From contig JAIOPX010000144.1 in assembly GCA_021413705.1 (NCBI GenBank), positions 1-32,006 of the forward strand: a stretch of 32,006 nucleotides of DNA, written 5' to 3'. This DNA comes from Planctomycetota bacterium (GTDB lineage: Bacteria > Planctomycetota > Planctomycetia > Pirellulales > UBA7805). The notes under the pieces were generated by a model. It searched no databases and was not told the DNA's origin. It saw nothing but the letters and a program-made list of their open reading frames with translations. This document shows positions 24,969 through 32,003 of the stretch, one piece after another. Numbering within the stretch: position 1 is the first letter of the stretch; the number at the start of each line of letters is the position of its first letter. The translations under genes were made by a program, and so were the position numbers.

Positions 24969-25091
24969 CTTCCCCCCTTCGCACCTTACTCCCTTCTCAC
25001 TCTTCGCACCAATTGCCCTGAATCGGCTTGGACTTAGTCGGCCTTGGGTCGATATAATCGCCTCCCCGAACTGAAAGCCTCGGCCGCCTTG

Positions 25092-25149
25092 GTTGGAGTA
25101 CAGCCTTCAGGCTGCTTATCGAAAAGCAGGCTAAAGCCTGGACTCCAAC
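25092..25149. repeat. Double-hairpin inverted repeat before hldE
   Basis: Arms 25092-25114 (GTTGGAGTACAGCC, then TTCAGGCTG) and 25127-25149 (CAGGCTAAAGCCTGG, then ACTCCAAC) are inverted with 19 of 23 positions matching. Each arm also folds on itself (CAGCCTTCAGGCTG and CAGGCTAAAGCCTG). It ends about 28 bp before the hldE start. Confidence 0.8.
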
Positions 25150-25177
25150 GAAGGCCACACGTCAAGGAAGACGAACC

Positions 25178-26653
25178 ATGCAGCCGACTGATTTGATATC
25201 CGTATTGGACACGCTCGGGCACCCCCGCGCCCTGGTGCTAGGTGACTTGATTCTCGATCGCTACACCTGGGGCAATGCCGAGCGGATCAGCCAGGAAGCA
25301 CCCGTGCTGCTGTTGCGGGCGGACCGCCGCGAGAACCGCCTGGGCGGGGCGGCCAACGTCTGCCAGATGCTCCGTGGGTTGGAAGCTGAGGTCACTTGCG
25401 CCGGTGTCGTGGGAACTGACGATGCCGCTCGAACTGTGCGCGATATGCTGGCCGAAGTCGGCGTCCGTTGCGACATGCTGCTGACCGATGCTCCGCGCCC
25501 CACGACGGTCAAAGAACGGTTCATCGGCCGGGCCGCCAATCGGCATCCACACCAGATTTTGCGGGTCGATAGTGAAACCCGGGAGCCGCTGTGCGCCGAG
25601 CTGGAAGCAGAACTCGCGCGGCGCGTGCTGGCTGAGATTGATCGCTACGACGTGGTCGTCATCTCCGACTATGCCAAGGGGGTCTGCACGCCGGCGCTGC
25701 TGCGTCAGGTGATCGACGCGGCCAAACGGGCCGATGTGCCGGTGGTGGTCGATCCCGTGCGAACCGACGACTACTCGCGCTATCGCGGGGCAACGACGAT
25801 GACTCCCAATCGAAACGAAGCCGAGTGCGCCACAGGGCTGAAAATCGAGCGCCCCGAGGATGCCTTTGAAGTGGGGCGGCGGCTCTGCGAGGAGGCCGAT
25901 TTGGCGATGGCCATCGTCACGCTCGATCGCGACGGCATGGCCCTGGTCCGTCCTGGCTCGACGGGCGAAGTGTTTCCAACCAAACCGCGGGCGATTTACG
26001 ACATCACGGGTGCTGGCGACATGGTGCTAGCAACCATCGCCGTGGCGCTGGCGGCCAATGTCTCGCCGGAAGATGCCGTGCGGTTGGCCAACGTGGCCGG
26101 CGGCCTGGAAGTGGAACACGTCGGCGCCGTGGCGATCCGCCGCGACGACATGCGGGAATATCTGGTAGCCGAGCAGATGCCGTCGGCCGCCAAGTGCATC
26201 GCGGCCGACGCCCTGGTCCGACAAGTGGATGCCGCCAGGGCACGAGGACAGCGGATCGTCTTCACCAACGGCTGCTTCGATCTGTTGCACGTAGGACACG
26301 TAACCTACCTGCAACAAGCCGCCACACTGGGCGACATATTGATCATCGGCGTCAACAGCGACCGAAGCGTGCGGGAACTCAAAGGGCCAAAACGCCCCGT
26401 GATCGAAGAACACGACCGGGCAGCCCTGCTAGCAGCCCTCTCCTGTGTCGATTACGTGACCATCTTCGATGAGGCAACGCCGGAGCTGCTCGTCCGGCGG
26501 CTCAAGCCCGATGTGCTGGTCAAGGGTGGCGACTACACGATGGCCGACGTAGTGGGAGGAGATTTCGTCCGGGCCCAAGGGGGCCGCGTAGTGATCATCC
26601 CGCTGGTGCCGGGTGTGTCCACGACGAAGATTCTCAACTCGGCGGCAGCGTAG
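25178..26653 (+). CDS. hldE: Bifunctional heptose-7-phosphate kinase / heptose-1-phosphate adenylyltransferase
   Basis: HldE makes ADP-heptose for the LPS inner core. In this 491-aa protein, residues about 1-330 are a PfkB-type kinase ([59 protein letters not shown]), with the catalytic region [14 protein letters not shown]. Residues about 355-491 are the nucleotidyltransferase ([46 protein letters not shown]). The order is the standard one. The residue after the catalytic Asp is Met where Thr or Ser is usual. AAGGAAG precedes the ATG. The stop codon's last base is the first base of a REP element (26653). Confidence 0.96.
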   Translation: MQPTDLISVLDTLGHPRALVLGDLILDRYTWGNAERISQEAPVLLLRADRRENRLGGAANVCQMLRGLEAEVTCAGVVGTDDAARTVRDMLAEVGVRCDMLLTDAPRPTTVKERFIGRAANRHPHQILRVDSETREPLCAELEAELARRVLAEIDRYDVVVISDYAKGVCTPALLRQVIDAAKRADVPVVVDPVRTDDYSRYRGATTMTPNRNEAECATGLKIERPEDAFEVGRRLCEEADLAMAIVTLDRDGMALVRPGSTGEVFPTKPRAIYDITGAGDMVLATIAVALAANVSPEDAVRLANVAGGLEVEHVGAVAIRRDDMREYLVAEQMPSAAKCIAADALVRQVDAARARGQRIVFTNGCFDLLHVGHVTYLQQAATLGDILIIGVNSDRSVRELKGPKRPVIEEHDRAALLAALSCVDYVTIFDEATPELLVRRLKPDVLVKGGDYTMADVVGGDFVRAQGGRVVIIPLVPGVSTTKILNSAAA

Positions 26654-26774
26654 TAGCCTCCTTCTGCCGGAAGGTGGCTGGGTGGAAGTTAAGGCGCCGA
26701 TTCTACAACTGGACCTGAAGAGCAAGTTTGGCCTTATCGCACGACCCAGCCCACGCCCGGCAGGCGAGGGCTAC
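26653..26774. repeat. Head-to-head REP pair (BIME-like unit 1)
   Basis: A forward REP at 26653-26683 (GTAGCCTCCTTCTGCC, then GGAAGGTGGCTGGGT) and a reverse REP at 26744-26774 are separated by about 60 bp. The reverse copy reads, on the minus strand, GTAGCCCTCGCCTGCC then GGGCGTGGGCTGGGT. Both have 5' GTAG, an outer stem AGCC..GGCT, an inner stem, a TGCCG loop and a GGCTGGGT tail. The unit starts on the last base of the hldE stop codon and ends 8 bp from the transposase stop. Confidence 0.9.
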
Positions 26775-26782
26775 TTTTGCGA

Positions 26783-27394
26783 CTACTTTGCATTCCACGA
26801 GCCATAGGGCCACTGCTTATAGTCTTGCACCAAGCCGGCTTTTTCTGGATTGTTTTGAATGTAGCGCGCGATTTTTTCGTCTCGTTCGTCGGAGCGAGAC
26901 CAGTGATCGAACCACTCACTCTGCCAGAAGCGAGTGGCATGTTGAGAAAGAATTTTTGCCGCCTGATGTCCCGTCCAGCGCTTGAAATCCTCCAAGATCG
27001 TCTTGAGTTCCTGGTTACCCACTTCGCAAAACAGATGGAGATGGGTTGGCATCACCACGTACTGGAGCATCTGCCATGTTCCGCGCCGCTGGCGATGCTC
27101 AATCGCCTCAACGACCATCGCGGCCACTTCCGCTTGCTGAAGCTTTGGTTCCCACAGCGAACGGTCGAGCCAAGTTTCCATTTCCTTGAAAATAGCTCGT
27201 TGTTGTAATACCCAGGGTGGGCTATCTCGATCCGGTATCGCACGCAACTGCTCGAAGAGAATCGTAAGACGGCGACGGCCAGCCACTGGAATTGCGCCGC
27301 GCAGATGGATGGTTATGAAATAGCGTCCATCCTCGACTTCCCAATGCGGGAGGTTTCCCATCCAGAAAGCCGTCGTCTTCGGCTTGCGCTGCAT
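26783..27394 (-). CDS. REP-associated tyrosine transposase (RAYT/TnpREP, IS200-like Y1 family)
   Basis: This 203-aa protein starts at the ATG at 27394 with AAGGAG eight bases upstream; the open frame reaches 27484 through a GTG. It has the beta strand GRYFITIHLRGAIP, the metal-binding HUH-type motif YVVMPTHLHLFCEV, a helix holding EDFKRWTGHQAAKIL, FWQSEWFDHW, and the C-terminal YIQNNPEKAGLV typical of RAYTs. Members of the family cut single-stranded REP DNA next to a GTAG or GGAG tetranucleotide. The likely nucleophile Tyr is in RYIQNNP or nearby, by analogy only. The gene lies inside a 1-kb island of REP pairs of matching design, and its ribosome site lies inside a REP-like hairpin. All key motifs look intact. 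Confidence 0.9.
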   Translation of the reverse strand: MQRKPKTTAFWMGNLPHWEVEDGRYFITIHLRGAIPVAGRRRLTILFEQLRAIPDRDSPPWVLQQRAIFKEMETWLDRSLWEPKLQQAEVAAMVVEAIEHRQRRGTWQMLQYVVMPTHLHLFCEVGNQELKTILEDFKRWTGHQAAKILSQHATRFWQSEWFDHWSRSDERDEKIARYIQNNPEKAGLVQDYKQWPYGSWNAK

Positions 27395-27397
27395 CGA

Positions 27398-27521
27398 GTA
27401 GGCTCCTTCTGCTTGAAGATGCCTGAAATTTAATGCGCCGCGCGAAAACTGCAAGCCCGCCTGGATTGCACGATTCGGCCGCACCGCACGACCCAGCCCA
27501 CGCCCGGCAGGCGAGGGCTAC
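27398..27521. repeat. Head-to-head REP pair (BIME-like unit 2) covering the transposase leader
   Basis: A diverged forward REP at 27398-27426 (GTAGGCTCCTTCTGC, then TTGAAGATGCCTGA) and a reverse REP at 27491-27521 are spaced as in unit 1, giving 124 bp. The outer stem is AGGC..GCCT instead of AGCC..GGCT, so both sides changed together. Read in the transposase direction, the hairpin's 3' arm contains the AAGGAG ribosome site. The reverse copy equals that of unit 1. Confidence 0.75.
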
Positions 27522-27523
27522 TG

Positions 27524-27668
27524 GTAGCCTCCTTCTGCCGGAAGGTGGCTGAGTGATAGGCGACGCGCTAAGCCTACAAATGGACCTGTTTAGTACATTT
27601 GGCCGTCTCGCGCGACCCAGCCCACGCCCCCGGCGCGCCGGGACTTGCAGCCGGCAGGCGAGGGCTAC
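27524..27668. repeat. Head-to-head REP pair (BIME-like unit 3) with an insertion in one REP
   Basis: A forward REP at 27524-27554 (GTAGCCTCCTTCTGCC, then GGAAGGTGGCTGAGT) and a reverse REP at 27615-27668 are separated by a spacer related to that of unit 1; both spacers contain TGGACCTG and TTTGGCC. The reverse copy carries an extra 21 nt containing the palindrome CCGGCGCGCCGG. The unit ends 3 bp from the radical SAM stop codon. Confidence 0.88.
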
Positions 27669-27671
27669 TTG

Positions 27672-28904
27672 CTACAGGAAATAATCGTTCCGATCCGCCT
27701 GGGGCGTTAGGGCCGCCAGCTTTTCGGGGTGATCCACCAGATCCTGGATCCACCAATTCGTGGCGTTGTAGAGACACGTCACGTTGCTGCATTCGTGGGC
27801 GGCGTCGAAACGGACGATCATGTCTCCCAGCTTCTGCTGGGTTTGCTTCACTTGCTCCTCATCCCGATAGCCGCGGCGGTCGGCGATCATGGCCATCGGC
27901 ACGCTGCGATAGGCAGGGCAATTGAAAACTCCGTGGGGCGTGAGCACCTGCCGCATGGCTTGCATGTGGCAATTCTTGGGCTGCTTGGTGTATTTCTGCC
28001 AGCTTTGTTCTTCCAGCAGGCGGAGGTTCGTGCTCTCCACGATCTTGAACGTGCCGTCTTCCAATTTGCGGGCCTCGGCCACGGCCTGGCGAATCCGCTC
28101 GGTCACGCTGGTCAGCTCGTCCTCGGCCCGCCCTGGCTCCATGATCTCGGCCCCGTTGTCTTCCTGACGCATCAGAAACGGTTTGACGCTGACGTAGTCG
28201 AAGCGATACTGCTTCGCCCGCTTGGCGGCGATCACCAATTCGTGGATGTTTTCCACGATCTTCACATCGTCGCGCATCGCCCCTCTCCAGGTAACGATGA
28301 ACGAATAGCCCACCTGGAAGCGAGGGTTGCGATCCTTGATCTGCGGAATCCACTCGCAAATCTGGTCGAGCGTGACCGGCTGCTTTGGCTTGTGCATCGC
28401 CTGAAAGGTGGCGTCGGTGCCTGAATCGAGTGACAGGCGAATCCAGTCGCCGGGCTCAAAGTACTCCGCTGACTCCAGCAGTCGATCGCCACGGCTGCCG
28501 TTGGTCACCACGGCCACCTGCTGCTTGAGTTCCTGTTTCACATAACGAACGATGTCCACAAATCGCGGATAAACGGTCGGCTCGCCGCCACCGATGAGGA
28601 TGACGCTCCGCATTCCCCGCTTGGCCATTTCGGCCAGCGAACTGCGCAGCTCGTCTTCCTTGTGCTTGACACCCGTGTTGAGAATGTCCCAGTCGATGCA
28701 GTGATCGCACTGATAGTTGCAGGCCGTGGTCAGGTCGAGGTTGATCGAGATCGGGGCGGCATCGGGAGGCGTAGGCAAGGGGCGATTTTCCGCCACCGCC
28801 GCATCGCACGCAGCCCGCCAGCGAATGTAGTCCACCACATGGGGCAGCAACGATTGCTGCAAGAGCTTGGCGCTAAAATCGTGGAAATCGTGGGCGCCAT
28901 CCAT
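27672..28904 (-). CDS. Radical SAM protein with extra C-terminal cysteines
   Basis: The 410-aa protein has the [4Fe-4S]-binding motif CNYQCDHC (CxxxCxxC, near residue 62), the SAM-binding segment VILIGGGEPTVYPRF, and barrel segments VAVVTNGSRG, WIRLSLDSGTDATF and YSFIVTW. The C-terminal third holds further Cys in KNCHMQAMRQVL, VFNCPAYR and HECSNVTCLYN, which could bind an auxiliary cluster as in SPASM/twitch proteins. The ATG at 28904 has AAGGA upstream. The Gfo/Idh gene lies 52 bp upstream on the same strand, so the two may be co-transcribed. Neighbouring LPS and glycan genes suggest a role in sugar or glycan modification, but the substrate cannot be inferred. Confidence 0.88.
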   Translation of the reverse strand: MDGAHDFHDFSAKLLQQSLLPHVVDYIRWRAACDAAVAENRPLPTPPDAAPISINLDLTTACNYQCDHCIDWDILNTGVKHKEDELRSSLAEMAKRGMRSVILIGGGEPTVYPRFVDIVRYVKQELKQQVAVVTNGSRGDRLLESAEYFEPGDWIRLSLDSGTDATFQAMHKPKQPVTLDQICEWIPQIKDRNPRFQVGYSFIVTWRGAMRDDVKIVENIHELVIAAKRAKQYRFDYVSVKPFLMRQEDNGAEIMEPGRAEDELTSVTERIRQAVAEARKLEDGTFKIVESTNLRLLEEQSWQKYTKQPKNCHMQAMRQVLTPHGVFNCPAYRSVPMAMIADRRGYRDEEQVKQTQQKLGDMIVRFDAAHECSNVTCLYNATNWWIQDLVDHPEKLAALTPQADRNDYFL

Positions 28905-28924
28905 GGCGAAGTTCCTTGAGATAA

Positions 28925-28946
28925 GTAGGTCAGGCTATTGCCTGAC
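28925..28946. repeat. GTAG-headed palindrome between the Gfo/Idh and radical SAM genes
   Basis: GTAG is followed by the perfect hairpin GTCAGGC-TATT-GCCTGAC (28929-28946). It occupies much of the 52-bp gap and resembles the other GTAG-headed palindromes of the window in design, but has its own sequence. Confidence 0.75.
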
Positions 28947-28956
28947 GATTGACGCA

Positions 28957-29973
28957 TCACTTTGCAATCTGATCCACCGCCGCTGCGTACAACGCGTCCA
29001 GCAGCCGCACATTGTCCAACAGCGCAGGGTCAACGCCGCGTGCATTACCGGCGCGGCAGCGACTTATAAAGTCAGCCAGCAATAATCGCAATGGGTCTTC
29101 CAGCGGCACGCGTTGTAGTTTCTCGTCGGAGTCGGCTGTCGCTGCTGAAACGGCTAGCTCGGGGCCACCGCGGGCGATCTCGCTTAGTCGCTGGTCCCCC
29201 ATTTCCAGGAACATTGCGTAGTCCGACATCCGAATGGTGCGCCGCACGGTGCAGTCATTGATAGCATAGCCGGCCGGACGAGGTTGTCGTGGCGCTTGAA
29301 TGAACCAGGCCTGCACGCTGGTATGCCCTGCCGTATGAACGTAATCGAACTTCACATTGAGCCGCCCGGCCACTGGACGCTCCATCCGCGGCCTCTCCAT
29401 TCGTCCGCCGGTCGGCACACAGCTTAGCAGCAGGCTCAGCACATGCGGCATGGCGTTGGGAATCATGCCTGGGCCATCTTCGGCAGGCGCTAACAACATC
29501 TCCAAGTGCGTCACGGATTTGGCTCGCGCGGAAGGCCAACATTGGTCAAAAGCCCGCAGTGTATAGGGCCACTGCTGATTGACCATCAGCACCAAACCGG
29601 CCTCCGCAAAACCCTCGACCAACGGCCGGGCCGCTGCCACATTGTCGGCCCCTGGCGTGAAAACCAGAGGCTTTTCGCACAGGACGTGAACCCTGTGCTG
29701 AAGCGCCGCTTGCATTTGTTCGGCATGAAACTGTTGCGGCGAGCAGATCGCCATGGCATCGAGTTCTTCTTTTGCCAGCATGGCCTCGACGCTGTGATAC
29801 CCGCGCACCTCCAGGCCATAGAGCCGCTTCAGCTCGGCCGCTGCCACCGCGATGGTCTCCTCGCGCGTACCGACGATCGCTACGACGTCCGCCCCCAATG
29901 CCGCCAGGTCGCGGGCCACGAATTGCCCAATCCCCTGTTCCGCCCGTCGCGCGCCCACGATTCCGATTCGCAT
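28957..29973 (-). CDS. Gfo/Idh/MocA-family oxidoreductase
   Basis: The 338-aa protein is probably an NAD(P)-dependent sugar or inositol dehydrogenase. The Rossmann N-terminus reads MRIGIVGARRAEQGIGQFVA, with a longer loop than the usual GxGxxG. It continues AICSPQQFHAEQMQAAL and the catalytic-site motif VLCEKPLV, where Lys is expected to assist catalysis. The C-terminal domain (about 125-338) is less conserved and has AMPHVLSLLLSC in the position of the usual H-x3-D-type helix. AGGGG lies upstream of the ATG at 29973. It is divergent from the glycosyltransferase gene and upstream of the radical SAM gene. Confidence 0.88.
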   Translation of the reverse strand: MRIGIVGARRAEQGIGQFVARDLAALGADVVAIVGTREETIAVAAAELKRLYGLEVRGYHSVEAMLAKEELDAMAICSPQQFHAEQMQAALQHRVHVLCEKPLVFTPGADNVAAARPLVEGFAEAGLVLMVNQQWPYTLRAFDQCWPSARAKSVTHLEMLLAPAEDGPGMIPNAMPHVLSLLLSCVPTGGRMERPRMERPVAGRLNVKFDYVHTAGHTSVQAWFIQAPRQPRPAGYAINDCTVRRTIRMSDYAMFLEMGDQRLSEIARGGPELAVSAATADSDEKLQRVPLEDPLRLLLADFISRCRAGNARGVDPALLDNVRLLDALYAAAVDQIAK

Positions 29974-30007
29974 GGTTCACTGACCCCTGCTCTGCTAGCG
30001 GCTAATT

Positions 30008-30089
30008 GTAGGGTGGGTGCTTGCACCCACCAATCTAAAAATGCGGCAAAATGCGGCCGAGACAGCGTGGGTGCAAGCACCCACCCTAC
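30008..30089. repeat. Perfect 23-bp inverted repeat made of two hairpins
   Basis: Left arm 30008-30030 starts GTAGGGTGGGTGCTTGC; right arm 30067-30089 is its exact reverse complement, ending CACCCACCCTAC. The spacer is 36 nt. Each arm also folds on itself (GTGGGTGC-TT-GCACCCAC). GTAG heads both outer ends. Confidence 0.92.
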
Positions 30090-30213
30090 GGCTGCTAAGC
30101 GTATCCGCAGCAATCCTTGCCGCCAACAGCACATCAACTCGGGTAATCGGCGGGGATAGATGGCGACTGAGCTTGATCCAACGGGCCGAAATCAGGATGA
30201 TTCGCGCCCCATA

Positions 30214-30243
30214 GTAGCAGGCACACTCCGTGTGCCGTAGCAG
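30214..30243. repeat. Third copy of the GTAGCAGGCACACTCC palindrome
   Basis: It reads GTAGCAGGCACACTCC followed by GTGTGCCGTAGCAGG. It agrees over its first 25 bases with the copy at 23737 and with the reverse copy at 23809-23833 apart from minor changes. Confidence 0.88.
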
Positions 30244-30305
30244 GTCACCAGTACGATCGAAGTGAGGAGGGCCTTGCTGGGCAAGCCAGCAGTGGTATCA
30301 AGCGG

Positions 30306-31190
30306 ATGACTGAGCCTGAAATCAAAAAACACACCGAAGGGGACAGTCCCACCGTCGCTCCGCGACAAAACATCACTGTTGGTTCCCAAAAATTGGGACA
30401 GTCCCCGCGCCCCCCCATCTCCGCGGCCATCATTTGTCACAACGAGTTGCACAACATCACTCGCTGCCTGGAGGCACTGGACTTCTGCGACGAGATTGTC
30501 GTCGTCGATTCCGGCTCGACCGACGGAACACGCCAGCTTGTGCAGGCGCATCCCAAGACTCGGCTCCTGACCCGGCCGTTCGACACCTTCATCAACCAGA
30601 AAAACTTTGCCCTGGACGCCTGCCGCAACGATTGGGTGTTGTCTGTAGACGCCGACGAAGTCATCACACCGCCTCTGCGACGCGAGATCGCCGCCCTGGA
30701 TTTTGCCGCTGCCGGCTATCTGATCGGCCGTCGCACCTTCCTAGGTGAGCAAGAGATCCTGCACGGAACTTGGAACCCAGACTACAATCTCCGGCTGTTT
30801 CATCGCAGCCATGGACGCTGGGGTGGGACAAATCCTCACGAGCGAGTCGTGCTCGATGCACCGGCCGTGCGGCTTAAGCAGCGGATGCTCCACTACAGCT
30901 ATCGCACTCGCCAGGAGTTCCTGGCTCGTAATGAGAAGTATACGCGGATGATTGTGGACTACGTGGCCCAGCGCGGCCATCGCTCTTACCCTGGCGAGCC
31001 GCTGATCCATGCTGTAGGCAACTTTGTCAAAGCCTATCTGGTCAAGCAGGGATTTCGAGACGGCGGGGCCGGTCTGTTCATCGCCTGGCACACGGCTCGC
31101 TTCTCCCGTTTGAAATATCAATGGCTGGCACAGCGCAGTCGCCAGCCCAGCGGAACTCTCCAGCAGTCTGAACTGAAACAAGTGGCCTAG
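30306..31190 (+). CDS. Family 2 glycosyltransferase, WaaE/KdtX-like
   Basis: This 294-aa enzyme probably adds a sugar to the LPS core or another surface glycan. The GT-A domain starts only near residue 39 (ISAAIICHNELHNITRCLEA), followed by IVVVDSGSTDGTRQL, INQKNFALDACRNDWVLSVD with the DxD-type DADE, and GRRTFLGEQEILHG. Then come LRLFHRSHGRWGGTNPHERV and a C-terminal FVKAYLVKQGFRDGGAGLFI typical of this group. The first 38 codons translate a GGGACAGTCCC-type repeat, and only a weak ribosome site precedes the ATG at 30306. A TTG at residue 29 is the only other start seen before the domain. The methyltransferase gene follows after 39 bp. Confidence 0.88.
   Translation: MTEPEIKKHTEGDSPTVAPRQNITVGSQKLGQSPRPPISAAIICHNELHNITRCLEALDFCDEIVVVDSGSTDGTRQLVQAHPKTRLLTRPFDTFINQKNFALDACRNDWVLSVDADEVITPPLRREIAALDFAAAGYLIGRRTFLGEQEILHGTWNPDYNLRLFHRSHGRWGGTNPHERVVLDAPAVRLKQRMLHYSYRTRQEFLARNEKYTRMIVDYVAQRGHRSYPGEPLIHAVGNFVKAYLVKQGFRDGGAGLFIAWHTARFSRLKYQWLAQRSRQPSGTLQQSELKQVA
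30339..30406. repeat. GGGACAGTCCC inverted pair within the glycosyltransferase N-terminal codons
   Basis: GGGGACAGTCCC (30339-30350) and GGGACAGTCCCC (30395-30406) bracket 44 bp that include the hairpin TCCCAA-AAA-TTGGGA. Each end is itself nearly palindromic. The element is translated as an extension ahead of the conserved enzyme domain. Confidence 0.8.
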
Positions 31191-31229
31191 CCGTTCCAAC
31201 GAACCAACGCGAAAACGAGGATCCAGCGC

Positions 31230-32003
31230 GTGAATAACTCCGTCACTCAATTCGCCCGGCGCACGTTGCGTTCGTTTCGCAAGCGGATCATTCCCTCGAA
31301 AGGAATCATGGGTTCGCGGCATAAGATGCCGGACGTGGCCGATGCGGACTTTGAAATCATGCGTCAGGTCGAGCCGTATACGATGATCGGTGCCGATCGG
31401 CTTCAGGCGCTGATCGAGGCCGTTCGCTATGTCGAGAAGGCGCAGTTGCCAGGAGCGATGGTCGAGTGTGGCGTGTGGCGCGGCGGGGCGACGATGGCCG
31501 CCATGATCGTCATGCTCGAACTAGGGCGCACCAACCGCGACTTTTATCTCTACGACACGTTCGAGGGAATGTCCACGCCCACGGTTCACGACCGCCGGAT
31601 CGACGGCCGACACGCCATGCCTGAGTTTCATGCCCGGCGGACTGGCAGCGATTCGGCCGATTGGTGTCGGGCGGATCTGGACGCCGTGCGCGACGCGGTT
31701 CTTAGCACCGGCTATCCAGCCGAGCGAATCCATTTTGTCAAAGGAAAGGTGGAAGACACGATCCCCGCCACGATGCCGCAGGAGATTGCCCTGCTGCGAC
31801 TGGACACGGATTGGTACGAATCGACGCGCCACGAAATGGTTCACATGTTCCCGAAGCTGGCGACGCGCGGCGTGCTGATTCTGGATGACTACGGCCACTG
31901 GCAGGGCGCCCGCCAGGCCGTGGATGAATATCTCGACGCTCATCGGATCGCCTTGCTGCTGACACGCACCGACTACACAGGCCGCATGGGAATCAAGGTG
32001 TAG
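31230..32003 (+). CDS. TylF/MycF-like macrocin O-methyltransferase family protein
   Basis: This 257-aa SAM-dependent O-methyltransferase probably acts on a sugar. The SAM-binding loop is GAMVECGVWRGGATMAAM, followed by FYLYDTFEGMSTPT, IHFVKGKVEDTIPA, the metal-site motif LLRLDTDWYESTRHE and VLILDDYGHWQGARQAVDEY. These match the TylF family, in which Asp residues of the DTDWY and DDYGH motifs bind Mg. The start is GTG at 31230 with ACGAGGA upstream. It lies 39 bp downstream of the glycosyltransferase gene and is probably co-transcribed with it. The stop lies at the very end of the window. Confidence 0.93.
   Translation: MNNSVTQFARRTLRSFRKRIIPSKGIMGSRHKMPDVADADFEIMRQVEPYTMIGADRLQALIEAVRYVEKAQLPGAMVECGVWRGGATMAAMIVMLELGRTNRDFYLYDTFEGMSTPTVHDRRIDGRHAMPEFHARRTGSDSADWCRADLDAVRDAVLSTGYPAERIHFVKGKVEDTIPATMPQEIALLRLDTDWYESTRHEMVHMFPKLATRGVLILDDYGHWQGARQAVDEYLDAHRIALLLTRTDYTGRMGIKV

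Larger units (their letters stand above)
29974..30305. other. Divergent intergenic region packed with palindromes
   Basis: No gene is seen in these 332 bp, which separate the divergent Gfo/Idh and glycosyltransferase genes. The region holds a perfect long inverted repeat (30008-30089), a CACACTCCGTGTG palindrome (30214-30243) and a small hairpin around TGCTGGGCAAGCCAGCA (30275-30291). Promoters for both genes should lie here, but none stands out. Confidence 0.7.

Noticed and set aside
26653..27668. Spaced repeats that might be a CRISPR array
   Set aside because: The repeats alternate in orientation, are few, have unequal spacing and surround a RAYT gene; no cas gene is near.
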